Below, piece by piece: positions 28,801 to 35,937 of a DNA stretch of 51,051 nucleotides; the first letter of the stretch is position 1; each line of letters opens with the position of its first letter. The stretch is from a virus. The position numbers and the translations under genes were made by a program. Location: the IMG/VR virus record IMGVR_UViG_3300043420_001612, positions 1 through 51,051 of that record; one strand, given 5' to 3'. The notes below the pieces were generated by a model, which saw only the letters and a program-made list of their open reading frames with translations, made no database searches and was not told where the DNA came from.

Positions 28801-30366
28801 ACGGATGGATTTGGAAAGAATTTAATTTTGACAATTCCGAATAATTCAGGAATCATTTCTTCATTCAACTCAATAGTTGTTGATAACATTCAAGGAAGAT
28901 TGGACACTTCTGGTTCCTACACTTTAATAAATAATGGTTCTGAAATTACAAATGCAACAGTAATTAGTTCTTTGGAGTTGACAAATGGATTATACTTTAA
29001 AGTAAATCATAATAATCACGGAATGTATGCAGCAAATAATCAAGTAATTTTGAGTGGAATTGAATCTGATTATTCACCAGAAACTTTAGTTAGTGACTAT
29101 TCTGCTACATCTACTGACAATATTACAGTTTCCTCTGGTTCTTTATTTGCAACTTTTGAAAATGTTGCAGTTTCGGAAACCAATCCAGGATATGTTTTAA
29201 TTGATCAAGAAATTATTAAATATACTGGAGTTTCTGGAAATTCATTAACTGGAATAACAGGAAACAGAGGAATAGATGGAACAATACCCACTTTACATAA
29301 GGCAAAAACTTTAGTATTTAAATATGAAATGAATGGCATTTCATTGAGAAGAATTAATAAAACTCATACGTTCACTGATGTTGATATAATCAATTATCCA
29401 ATTGAAATGGATTCTTATTATTTAAAAGTTGATACATCATCTAATACTGGAACAGATAGAACTGTTGGAAATGCTGTTGGTCCTGAACTATTTTTCAATC
29501 AACCAAAATCTTGCGGTTCTTACTTAACAAATACACCACAACTTAATTCATTGACTGGACCAAAGGCAACTCAAAATATAGTGTTCAATAGCATTAGACC
29601 AAATATAATTACAATGTTACCAGACAGAACTTCAATAGATGCAAAAATACGTACAATATCTGCAACTAGTGTAGATGGCAATGAAATATCATTTATTGAC
29701 AATGGATTTGATTATATATCATTAAACTCAAATAATGAATTTGGGTCCTCAAGAATGATTTGTTCCAAAGTCAATGAAGATTTCCATTTAAGTTCACTGC
29801 CCGGAAATAAATCATTAACAATTGAGATGTCTTTAGAAACAACGGACTCTAAAGTTTCTCCTGTAATTGATTTTGATCGTGTAAGTTTAATTACAACTAT
29901 GAATAGAATTGATTCCCCAGTTAAAAATTATTTAACTGACCCAAGAGTCAATCAACTAACTGGTGATCCAAATTCTGCAATTTACTTATCAAAAATAGTA
30001 AAACTAGAAAAATCATCAGATAATCTAAAGGTTTTATTTGATGCTTACAGACATCGATCTAATGATATTAAAGTTCTCTATCGTCTATTAAGAAATGATA
30101 CTCCAGATGAGCAACAAGTTTGGGAGTTTTTCCCAGGTTATGATAACTTGGATCAAAATGGTAACGTTATAGATCCATCTAAAAATAATGGAAATTCAGA
30201 TAGATTTGTACAATCATCTAATACTACAGATGATTACGGAAATTATGAGTTTACTGCAAAGAATTTACCTTTATTCAATGGATTCCAAGTTAAAATCATT
30301 ATGACAGGAACAAATCAATCGAAAGTTCCTTACATCAAAGATCTTCGTATTATTGCAACAATATGA
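22894..30366 (+). CDS. Giant DUF4815-type virion structural protein, 2490 aa
   Basis: The N-terminus (NVSPYFDDFSEQKGYQRVLF, then PIQSRELTTLQSILQNQIEK and FGKHFFKEGSVVIPG) is the start of DUF4815 proteins, common in cyanophage baseplate or fibre modules. Around residues 900-1200 NRD-type segments include DLRPRVAPYSG and LEDRIKNIEYYTSLSLLE. From about residue 1650 a conserved DPLAQSFEV...GVFITKCDIYF...GSLFKSQNGSTWEP region follows. Residues about 1880-1980 carry a GFGYKIGD module, and DQEIIKYTGVSGNSLTG lies near 2100. Its position between gp8 and gp13 corresponds to gp9-gp12 of T4, so it may replace gp10 or the short fibre; that is inference. Its stop overlaps the next start by 4 nt. Confidence 0.75.
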   Translation: MPQNTNLNVSPYFDDFSEQKGYQRVLFKPGTPIQSRELTTLQSILQNQIEKFGKHFFKEGSVVIPGQIGYDDQYYSVQIDDFHLGIPVSSYIEKFVGKSIQGEISGVTAVVENYITNEQSERGNYTLYIKYKNSSSSDFTTRTFIDGENLISLEDVDYTLSTIQRNTSFATAILSNSTSIGSAAKIEEGVYFIRGFFLTVPKQTIILDQYDNSPSYRVGLFIDEEIAVSSNTYNDLFDNAQGFSNYSAPGADRLKISLNLIKKPLDDFNDENFVELMRLDSGILIKFVTNSDYNLIRSEFARRTYDESGDYYVKPFNVFLKDSLNDKVGNSGIYSEKQKTSQGNSPSDDLACLSISPGKAYVRGYEIETISNVTVDVEKPRTTEKAFNSSIPFNIGRKIIVNNVFGSIPVGFGSTSQVSLYSDRTSSVGVSSGSKIGIARVYDFKLKNAEYSDPSTQFELFLYDVQTYTKLTLNSSISLNTPAFIEGKSSGASAYLVNNVSNSSELVLYQVSGSFISNEQLKSNGDDLDRVIVNVSDYNLSDVHQITANESAGIGTFTSDPLLSIQTLLAPPGTEFTISSSGTVTSGESNFYVGIKVGDIVSYTKQGDNVPTYNKVSAISASGKNITIVETTSVSGICSGTLPATDIIASDFKKVSLEVLNNQNAFLYSKLNNLNVSTVDLTGSEVIIRKSYQIPSSSFSSGAYSQILETDPNLTLLPFDEEDYNLSFSDGTIPPLDDQKLTVSGRTISIQGISPNSNSSTLTVTFKKTNVSSRKKLYNRCSSIVVNKTSSGINTSVSGLTESSVYGLRVEDKEVSLNVPDVESIIGVFESSTSSDPILPNITLTNLNSNILNLIKGERISGSESNAVAIVVSSNSSNVVEFVYLNENSFYIGETVTFEESKISGKIDSIVVGDRNIKDNYTLDEGQKQEYLDFSKIIRKNEFSAPTKKLKIIFNNYTINSTDDGDLVSIDAYDRDRYGKNISFVGSDSLSDIIDLRPRVAPYSGSYSPFEYQSRNFEFINSSKNILSNSKDINLSYEYYLPRIDKLYLNKDGIFFISKGIPSIEPKEPNSLDSALEVATIRLPAYLYNTSDATIILSSHKRYTMRDVSKLEDRIKNIEYYTSLSLLESDTQNLSIRDPQTKLDRFKCGFFVDNFRSYNGGQIRSRDYKASIDTENGVLRPPHYTTSIDLLIGSESVIGLGTITNPNADLRFADDFGSPNIKKVGSQILLNYTEVEYVKNIFATRSENVNPFNVINWIGSIELNPPSDSWIETRRTEKLIDIEGSYQQSIQQLGVDTNTGLSPIDWNAWETNWTGQNISNGPEIGRILQGTTNLGTTTFDPNRRGRRLVTDTTTFRDNFLSFSNQTVTKTGTRTREGIQYKVSERFDSTNLGDRVVSREIIKKMRSRNIEIIARRLKPSSRFYCFFDDVDLTSYIIPKLLEVSMSSGTFSSGETVVGTLGTRSIKFRLSQQNHKYGPYDSATEVYTENPYQPENTLSSSYSSTTTILNVDTASLSINSESNFYGSIIQGMQLVGQTSNAIATVSEIRLVSDSSGVFIGSVLIPDSTIPSTPSFETGTKTLVLTTSPTNSTVVTSNESTAETNFYSEGALDNVENTTLRIRNANIERLPITETISASETETRLVANNTSATRTTTSQRWVDPLAQSFEVADRNGVFITKCDIYFKTKDTKGIPVTLQIRTMRDGTPTQEILPFGEVVLDAKDVNISEDGTIPTTFTFPSPIYLESVGSGYAIALVSSSNEYNVWISRMGEADVSTIDRPESEKIIISQQPTLGSLFKSQNGSTWEPSQLEDLKFTLYRADFVTSPASIAFYNPELAVGNNQIVSLRPNPINTNSNSALVGIGTSLSSVQQNSLVVGNTITQTSNANFTGKLKSLVGAIGINSTLTLTNSGIGFTSGPKVYSNINLKTLTGFGNNAKVSLSVSGGVAVAATITDGGFGYKIGDTLTVNSSDTDGFGKNLILTIPNNSGIISSFNSIVVDNIQGRLDTSGSYTLINNGSEITNATVISSLELTNGLYFKVNHNNHGMYAANNQVILSGIESDYSPETLVSDYSATSTDNITVSSGSLFATFENVAVSETNPGYVLIDQEIIKYTGVSGNSLTGITGNRGIDGTIPTLHKAKTLVFKYEMNGISLRRINKTHTFTDVDIINYPIEMDSYYLKVDTSSNTGTDRTVGNAVGPELFFNQPKSCGSYLTNTPQLNSLTGPKATQNIVFNSIRPNIITMLPDRTSIDAKIRTISATSVDGNEISFIDNGFDYISLNSNNEFGSSRMICSKVNEDFHLSSLPGNKSLTIEMSLETTDSKVSPVIDFDRVSLITTMNRIDSPVKNYLTDPRVNQLTGDPNSAIYLSKIVKLEKSSDNLKVLFDAYRHRSNDIKVLYRLLRNDTPDEQQVWEFFPGYDNLDQNGNVIDPSKNNGNSDRFVQSSNTTDDYGNYEFTAKNLPLFNGFQVKIIMTGTNQSKVPYIKDLRIIATI

Positions 30367-30563
30367 TACCAGTAGTAGGACATAAAGGACTTTACAGAGA
30401 CGAAAATACTAATGCAATTGTGAATTGTAATGACCATCAATATCAAGAGTATATAAAGTTAAAAACTGAATCTTTGAGTGAAAAACAAGAAATTGAAAAT
30501 TTAAAAAATGAACTATCTGAAATTAAAAATTTATTGAAAAAGATAACGGAAAATCATCCATAA
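30363..30563 (+). CDS. Small coiled-coil protein, 66 aa
   Basis: Begins MIPVVGHKGLYRDENTNAIV and ends in a heptad-like helix (EKQEIENLKNELSEIKNLLK), predicted by eye to be a coiled coil. The GLYRDENTNAIVN stretch resembles a short motif recalled from cyanophage proteins at this locus. It is translationally coupled to the DUF4815 gene (ATGA overlap), so it probably acts in the same substructure. No further function can be assigned. Confidence 0.65.
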   Translation: MIPVVGHKGLYRDENTNAIVNCNDHQYQEYIKLKTESLSEKQEIENLKNELSEIKNLLKKITENHP

Positions 30564-30566
30564 ATA
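30559..30566 (+). promoter_or_regulatory. Late promoter-like element (CATAAATA)
   Basis: One mismatch from TATAAATA. It overlaps the previous stop and lies 24 nt before the ATG at 30591, leading the neck gene unit. Confidence 0.6.
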
Positions 30567-30590
30567 CTATAAAATAAAAAAATTATTATA

Positions 30591-30944
30591 ATGTCAATAT
30601 ACGTAGTCAATATAGTAATTCCATCTGGGTCTGATTTTAGTCAGTTATTTACTCTCGAAGATGGTGAGTCAAATTCTGCTTTTAATTTGACTAACTATAG
30701 TGCCTACTCAATGCTGAAAAAAAGTCCTTTATCACTAAACACATCAGCAAATTTTAGCACATCCGTAATTTCTCCCCCATCTCAAGGAAAAATTGTAATT
30801 TCTTTAGCATCGTCCATAACTTCTACATTAAAACCAGGAAGATATTCTTATGATATTTTGATAAAAAATGATTCCACCGGAGTGAAAACAAGAGTAGTGG
30901 AGGGAAGTGCTTTAGTTACACCTGGAATTACTACAACGGCATAA
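30591..30944 (+). CDS. Small structural protein, Ig-like or BppU-N-like, 117 aa
   Basis: The pattern IVIPSGSDFSQLFTLED...FNLTNYSAYSMLKKS...GKIVISLASSITSTLKPGRY SYDI is that of small beta-sandwich domains at the N-terminus of phage baseplate upper proteins: polar input, a short 'LxxYxxxxxxKK' strand pair, then a PGxYxYD strand. It is coded just before gp13, with 4 nt between them. Probably a virion component of neck or baseplate. The fold assignment is by pattern only. Confidence 0.6.
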   Translation: MSIYVVNIVIPSGSDFSQLFTLEDGESNSAFNLTNYSAYSMLKKSPLSLNTSANFSTSVISPPSQGKIVISLASSITSTLKPGRYSYDILIKNDSTGVKTRVVEGSALVTPGITTTA

Positions 30945-30948
30945 AAAA

Positions 30949-31764
30949 ATGGCTCAACCATCAACAAGACAAGGTTTAATTGATTATTGTTTACGAAAAC
31001 TTGGATATCCAGTTTTAGAAATAAATGTAGACGACGACCAAATTGATGACTTGGTTGATGATGCCATACAATATTTCAATGAAAGGCATTTTGACGGGAT
31101 GGAAAGAGTTTATCTAAAGCATAAATTAACTCCAGAGGAAAAAAGTACAATAAGAACAGGTGTTACTACGACTAGTGCAACTACAAATGTTGGAATAACT
31201 TCAATATCATATGAGGAATCAAATAATTTTATACAACTCCCAGATAGTGTAATTGGTGTTTTTAATGTTTTTAAATCTGATGCAAATACAATATCAAGTG
31301 GACTATTTAATATAAAATATCAATTATTCTTAAATGATTTATATTATTATGGAGCATTAGATTTATTAAATTATGCAATGGTTAAAACTCACCTTGAAGA
31401 TATTAGTAGAATTATCACTCCCGACGTTCAGCTAAGATTCAACAAAAAACAACATAGATTATATTTGGATATTGATTGGGCTATGGTCAATAGTAATAGT
31501 TATATTATTATTGATTGTTTTAGATTTGTAGATCCTTCAGATTTTCCAAAGGTATATAATGATTGGTGGTTAAAAAAATATCTAACTTCATTAATTAAAA
31601 AGCAATGGGGACAAAACCTAATTAAGTTTAATGGAGTTCAACTTCCTGGGGGAATTTCATTAAATGGAAGACAAATATATGATGATGCTATAGCAGAACT
31701 AGAAAAACTTGAAGAACAATTACATAATGAATATGAATTACCACCTATGGATATGATCGGATAA
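30949..31764 (+). CDS. 13: Neck protein gp13
   Basis: Head-completion protein that forms, with gp14, the neck ring below the portal. The 271-aa product (T4: 309 aa) begins STRQGLIDYCLRKLGYPVLE followed by the acidic NVDDDQIDDLVDDAIQYFNE, characteristic of cyanophage gp13. Later segments include LDIDWAMVNSNSYIIIDCFR and a C-terminal KKQWGQNLIKFNGVQLPGGI. It overlaps gp14 by one base (TAATG), so the two partners are translated together. Confidence 0.92.
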   Translation: MAQPSTRQGLIDYCLRKLGYPVLEINVDDDQIDDLVDDAIQYFNERHFDGMERVYLKHKLTPEEKSTIRTGVTTTSATTNVGITSISYEESNNFIQLPDSVIGVFNVFKSDANTISSGLFNIKYQLFLNDLYYYGALDLLNYAMVKTHLEDISRIITPDVQLRFNKKQHRLYLDIDWAMVNSNSYIIIDCFRFVDPSDFPKVYNDWWLKKYLTSLIKKQWGQNLIKFNGVQLPGGISLNGRQIYDDAIAELEKLEEQLHNEYELPPMDMIG

Positions 31765-33140
31765 TGGCACCATTAAATCCCTATTTTTTAAATGGTTCAA
31801 CAAGTGAACAAAGACTTGTTCAGGATTTAATTAATGAACAATTGAGGATGTATGGGCAAGACATAGTTTATATGCCCAGAAAATTTATCAATGAAAAAAA
31901 TATTATTAAAGAAGTAGTAGTTTCTAGATTTGATGATGGTTTTAGATTGGAAGCATATGTAATGAACTTTGACGGATTTGGTGGGCAAGGTGATATTTTA
32001 AGTAAGTTTGGAGTAAAAACAACTGATGAATTAAATTTAATTATATCAAAAGAAAGATATGAAGATTTTATTTCCCCATTTTTAGTTTCGGACCAACAAA
32101 TAAAAGTTTCAACAAGACCACAAGAGGGTGACCTTATATATTTCCCCCTGGATAATTCACTATTTGAAATCAAATATGTAGAGGGCAAACAACCATTTTA
32201 TCAATTAAATAATCTTTATGTTTATCAATTAAAATGTGAAATATTTGAATATGAAGATGAAAATATTTCTACATCTATTAGTGAAGTTGATGAATCTGTT
32301 AAAGATTTTGGATATATTCAAACAATTACAATGGTGTCATCTGGATCTACATCAGCAACAGCAAATATTTCATATTTACCTTCAGAAAAATCGGTTCAAT
32401 ATATTGATCTCATAAATGATGGAACTGGATATTTGACAACTCCCACAATTAAAATTGAAAAAGCACCTGCTGGGGGAATAGATGCAACAGCAGTTGCAAT
32501 TATGACATATAGACCACCAAGAAAGGGTAGTTCTATTGATAAAATTGTACTTATAAATCCTGGTGCGGGATACACAACAGTACCAAAAGTTGAAATAGTA
32601 AGCGATACTGGAACCGGTGGAATTGCAACAGCAGTTATTGCTACTGGTTCTCTTGGTCAAATATCATTGCTAACTAATGGTTCTGGATACTCTTCTGCTC
32701 CAAACGTTTCAATCTCTTCTGCCCCTGCGGGTGGTGTAAATGCAACTGCACAAGCATTTATAAACTCATCAGGTATAGTGACTGCAATTAGATTTACCAA
32801 CTCTGGTGCTGGGTATATATCTATCCCAAGCATCACTTTGAGTTCTCCTGTCGGAACATCAACCGGTAATTTTATCTTCAATGAAGCAGTTCGAGGTGTT
32901 TCTACTGGAACAACAGCATATGTTAAAAATTGGGATGCAGATACAAAAGTCCTTAAAGTTTCTATTGCAAATGGAAACTTTGCCCTTGGTGAACTTATAG
33001 TTGGTTCAAAGGCAACTCATAAAGTATTTTCAATAGAAACTGACGATTTGTATGACCCTTATGCAGAAAATATTGAAATAGAAGACGAATCTGACTCAAT
33101 ATTAGATTTTACTCAAAGAAATCCTTTTGGTGATTACTAG
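31764..33140 (+). CDS. 14: Neck protein gp14 with inserted repeat modules
   Basis: Partner of gp13 in the neck. The N-terminal about 180 residues (NPYFLNGSTSEQRLVQDLIN, EQLRMYGQDIVYMPRK, GFGGQGDILSKFGVKTTDEL, RPQEGDLIYFPLDNSLFEI) are clearly gp14. T4 gp14 is 256 aa; this one is 458. The extra length (about residues 190-430) consists of four GxGY repeats (DGTGYLTTPTIKI, GAGYTTVPKVEI, GSGYSSAPNVSI, GAGYISIPSITL) and a GTTAYVKNWDADTKVLKVS module like those in the giant tail proteins. The C-terminus returns to a gp14-like acidic end (DSILDFTQRNPFGDY), so the repeats look inserted ahead of the native tail. Confidence 0.9.
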   Translation: MAPLNPYFLNGSTSEQRLVQDLINEQLRMYGQDIVYMPRKFINEKNIIKEVVVSRFDDGFRLEAYVMNFDGFGGQGDILSKFGVKTTDELNLIISKERYEDFISPFLVSDQQIKVSTRPQEGDLIYFPLDNSLFEIKYVEGKQPFYQLNNLYVYQLKCEIFEYEDENISTSISEVDESVKDFGYIQTITMVSSGSTSATANISYLPSEKSVQYIDLINDGTGYLTTPTIKIEKAPAGGIDATAVAIMTYRPPRKGSSIDKIVLINPGAGYTTVPKVEIVSDTGTGGIATAVIATGSLGQISLLTNGSGYSSAPNVSISSAPAGGVNATAQAFINSSGIVTAIRFTNSGAGYISIPSITLSSPVGTSTGNFIFNEAVRGVSTGTTAYVKNWDADTKVLKVSIANGNFALGELIVGSKATHKVFSIETDDLYDPYAENIEIEDESDSILDFTQRNPFGDY

Positions 33141-33149
33141 TTATTAATT

Positions 33150-33157
33150 ACTAAATA
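33150..33157 (+). promoter_or_regulatory. Late promoter-like element (ACTAAATA) for gp15
   Basis: Two mismatches from TATAAATA; it lies 18 nt before the gp15 ATG in an intergenic gap with no other signal. Confidence 0.45.
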
Positions 33158-33175
33158 ATTATAAAGTGTTTGATT

Positions 33176-34234
33176 ATGTTAGGAACATATAGTTATCACG
33201 AAATTATAAGAAAAACAGTAATATCTTTTGGTACGCTTTTTAATAATATTTTAATTAAGCACGAAGAACAAGATGGAACTGATTATAGTTTAATAAAAGT
33301 TCCAATTGCATATGGTCCTGTACAAAAATTTTTAGCAAGACTAGAACAAAAACCAGACTTAAGAAAAAGAGTTGCTATGACTCTTCCTCGTATGTCTTTT
33401 GAATTGTCAAGTATTAATTATGATGCAAGTAGAAAGGTTTCTACGGTACAAACATTTAAAGCATTAAATTCTGATAATCAGAATAAAGCAGTCAAAGTTT
33501 ATATGCCAGTCCCATATAATTTGGGAATAAAGTTAAGTATAATGGCCAAATATAATGATGATATGTTACAAATTTTGGAGCAAATTTTGCCATTTTTTCA
33601 ACCTTCATTCACGTTGACTATTGATTTAGTGTCATCCATTGGAGGAAAAAAAGATATTCCAATGATACTTGAAAATATTCAAATGGAAGATAATTATGAA
33701 AGTGATTTTACAACCAGAAGAGTTTTAATTTATACTTTAAATTTTGTTGCAAAAACTTACATATTTGGTCCAATTGCTGACAATACAGAAGGACTAATCA
33801 AAAAAGTTCAAGTTGATTATTATACAGATACGAATACAAAAAATTCATCAAGACAATTACGATATACGGCAACTCCAAGAGCAATTAAGGATTATAATAA
33901 TGATAATACAACCGTATTATCGGAGGAAATTAATGAATATGTTACTGAAATTGAAGTTTCCAATGCATCTTTATTGAGTACCAACACTTACATTATGATT
34001 GAAAATGAGGAAATGTTTATTAAGAGTATTGATGGAAATACATTAAAGGTATTGAGGGGACAAGATAACACTATTGCAACTCCACATTCAATAAATTCAT
34101 CAGTTGATGTCATAAATGAAACTGATGATAATTTAATTGAACCAGATGATGATTTTGGATTTAGTGAATCTCGTTTTGATTTTGGTGATGGGAAAATTTA
34201 CAGTACCACAAAGGGAGTGGATGTATCACTATGA
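33176..34234 (+). CDS. 15: Tail sheath stabiliser / tail completion protein gp15
   Basis: Caps the tail and connects it to the neck. The product (352 aa from this ATG; T4: 272 aa) has GTYSYHEIIRKTVISFGTLF, then a typical gp15 core: RVAMTLPRMSFELSSINYDA, KVYMPVPYNLGIKLSIMAKY, NDDMLQILEQILPFFQPSF and a YTLNFVAKTYIFGPI strand. An in-frame TTG at 33170 is not preferred. The C-terminal about 100 residues are an extension with a EEMFIKSIDGNTLKVLRGQD module, also seen in the giant baseplate proteins, and an acidic end. The stop overlaps gp16 by 4 nt. Confidence 0.9.
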   Translation: MLGTYSYHEIIRKTVISFGTLFNNILIKHEEQDGTDYSLIKVPIAYGPVQKFLARLEQKPDLRKRVAMTLPRMSFELSSINYDASRKVSTVQTFKALNSDNQNKAVKVYMPVPYNLGIKLSIMAKYNDDMLQILEQILPFFQPSFTLTIDLVSSIGGKKDIPMILENIQMEDNYESDFTTRRVLIYTLNFVAKTYIFGPIADNTEGLIKKVQVDYYTDTNTKNSSRQLRYTATPRAIKDYNNDNTTVLSEEINEYVTEIEVSNASLLSTNTYIMIENEEMFIKSIDGNTLKVLRGQDNTIATPHSINSSVDVINETDDNLIEPDDDFGFSESRFDFGDGKIYSTTKGVDVSL

Positions 34235-34662
34235 AAAACAACTTTGATAAAATAAATGAATCTTTAGATATAGAACCAATATCAGTTTCAAACGATATTG
34301 TTATTGGTGAATTAAAAAGTACTCAAAAAATAAATAAAAAATCCCCGATAGATTGTTACGACGAAGATTATCAATACACTAGGGGAAATCTATATTCATT
34401 AATCCAAAAAGCACAGCAAGCAGTAGATGAAGTTTTGGAAGTTGCACAGCAAAGTGATAGTCCAAGAGCATATGAAGTTGTTTTTCAGGGAATAAAACAT
34501 GCAGCAGATGTGACTGATAAGTTAATTGATTTGCAACAAAAAATGAAAAAATTAAATGAAACTGATGTAAAATCACCAAGCACAGTTAATAATACGTTAT
34601 TCGTTGGTTCTACAGCAGAATTGCAGAAATTACTTAAGCAAGAATTTACAGACAATAAATAA
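34231..34662 (+). CDS. 16: Terminase small subunit gp16
   Basis: Regulates and recruits the packaging motor to concatemeric DNA. The 143-aa product (T4 gp16: 164 aa) has a short acidic N-terminus, then the diagnostic central helices: YTRGNLYSLIQKAQQAVDEV, EVAQQSDSPRAYEVVFQGIK and a coiled-coil HAADVTDKLIDLQQKMKKLN, followed by TLFVGSTAELQKLLKQ. It is coupled to gp15 and lies ahead of gp17, with two other genes between, as in many cyanophages. Confidence 0.92.
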   Translation: MKNNFDKINESLDIEPISVSNDIVIGELKSTQKINKKSPIDCYDEDYQYTRGNLYSLIQKAQQAVDEVLEVAQQSDSPRAYEVVFQGIKHAADVTDKLIDLQQKMKKLNETDVKSPSTVNNTLFVGSTAELQKLLKQEFTDNK

Positions 34663-34673
34663 TTCAAAAACAA

Positions 34674-35762
34674 ATGAAAACTTTTTCACAATTCATAGAA
34701 GAGTCTATTGACCCAAAGGGACCTATAAAGAAGTATATGCCCCCAGAAGAAATTGCGAAAAAACATAAAATTTCATTAAAAACTTTAAATTCTCAATTGG
34801 AGATGGGAATTAAGGTCGAAAGTGAACATACTGGAAGTAAAAAAATGGCAAGAATGATTGCTTTACAGCATTTAGAAGAATTTCCCGATTACTACTCCAG
34901 ATTAAAAAAAGCAGAAAAAATTAAAGAAGCAACTGATGGAATTAAAGCAAAGGATTATAAGGGTAGGTTAGATAGATGGTTCGATGATGGTGGTTGGGTT
35001 CAAGCAGGTGGAAAGTATGATGGAAAACCATGTGCAAGACAACCAGGACAAACAACAAAACCATATTGTAGAGACCCCGATGATCGTGCTGCGATGAGTA
35101 AAGAAGAAAGAAATAAAAGAGCTACTAAAAAACGTAGAGAAGACCCAAATCCAAACGAATCGGGTAAAGCAAAAATGGTAACTCAAGAATCTGTGGGAGA
35201 AAAGGACGCTTGTTATAAAAAAGTCAAAAGTAGATATAAAAAATGGCCAAGTGCCTATGCTTCTGGAGCACTTGTAAAATGTCGTAAAGTTGGTGCAAAA
35301 AATTGGGGAAATAAAACTGAAGAGACAAATTACAATTCTCTTCCTGATTGGGAAGGTCGTATTTACGAAGACGAACAACGTTATTGCCCAAAATGCCAAA
35401 AAATGGAACGTGCAACAGAGTGTAAATATGGTCCAAAGTTTTGGTCATTATATTCTTCTGCTGTTGAACCATCAGAACAGACCAAAAACAGCATTTCTAA
35501 AATTGATGTATTAAAAAATATTGAAGAAAAATATACTAGAATACAATCAAGGGGATCTACTTATACTATAATGTTTAACTGGAGAGGTAAGTATTTAACG
35601 GCACAAATGTTTTTTCCTCAATTCACAAGACCATCAAAACCTCAAGTAACTTTTGAACTGAGGAAAATATATCCAGATGCAATTGTTTTAACTTTCAATC
35701 CTTCAATCAAAGATCCAACAAAACCTTTATTATTCACAGGAGAGATAGATGGACCCAGATAA
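34674..35762 (+). CDS. Basic modular protein with capsid-targeting-like N-terminus, 362 aa
   Basis: The first residues, MKTFSQFIEES, closely match the T4 capsid-targeting sequence (MKTYQEFIAEA in internal protein III), with IEE fitting the (I/L)xE site cut by the gp21 protease. This suggests an internal head protein. After it come a segment with TGSKKMARMIALQHLEEFPD YYSRL (DUF5661-like), a Cys-containing Arg/Lys-rich block with RQPGQTTKPYCRDPDDRA and KKRREDPNPNESGKAKMV, a YKKVKSRYKKWPSAYASGAL module (DUF5872-like), a CPKCQ...C cluster and a beta-rich C-terminal domain. High positive charge fits DNA contact in the capsid. Domain names are from memory. It lies between gp16 and gp17 and overlaps the next gene by 14 nt. 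Confidence 0.75.
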   Translation: MKTFSQFIEESIDPKGPIKKYMPPEEIAKKHKISLKTLNSQLEMGIKVESEHTGSKKMARMIALQHLEEFPDYYSRLKKAEKIKEATDGIKAKDYKGRLDRWFDDGGWVQAGGKYDGKPCARQPGQTTKPYCRDPDDRAAMSKEERNKRATKKRREDPNPNESGKAKMVTQESVGEKDACYKKVKSRYKKWPSAYASGALVKCRKVGAKNWGNKTEETNYNSLPDWEGRIYEDEQRYCPKCQKMERATECKYGPKFWSLYSSAVEPSEQTKNSISKIDVLKNIEEKYTRIQSRGSTYTIMFNWRGKYLTAQMFFPQFTRPSKPQVTFELRKIYPDAIVLTFNPSIKDPTKPLLFTGEIDGPR

Positions 35763-35937
35763 AATAATCTTAGATTGCTTAACTAAAAATTTCGAATACG
35801 AAAGAATCTCAAGAGAAGTTGATTCGTGTGAGAATATAGAACAAGTAAAAAATATAGCAAAGTCTTTTATTAAGTTATATTTACAACAACAAGAAGTTAT
35901 ATCAAAAATTGGATTAATTGATGGAAAAACATTATAA
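35749..35937 (+). CDS. Small helical protein between gp16 and gp17, 62 aa
   Basis: Begins MDPDKIILDCLTKNFEYERI, then SREVDSCENIEQVKNIAKSF and a helix with LYLQQQEVISKIGLI. It overlaps the gene before it by 14 nt and gp17 by 17 nt, so it is embedded in a coupled packaging cassette. A short protein of this shape is recalled at this position in cyanophages. Function is unknown; an accessory role in packaging is inferred only from position. Confidence 0.7.
   Translation: MDPDKIILDCLTKNFEYERISREVDSCENIEQVKNIAKSFIKLYLQQQEVISKIGLIDGKTL

Noticed and set aside
33170-33175. TTG start for gp15
   Set aside because: An ATG two codons later (33176) is the simpler choice.
34968-35399. 143-aa minus-strand open frame
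   Set aside because: Lies opposite the basic modular protein and has a Phe/Ser/Ile-rich composition typical of antisense frames.
35918-35920. TTG start for gp17
   Set aside because: The next codon is ATG (35921).
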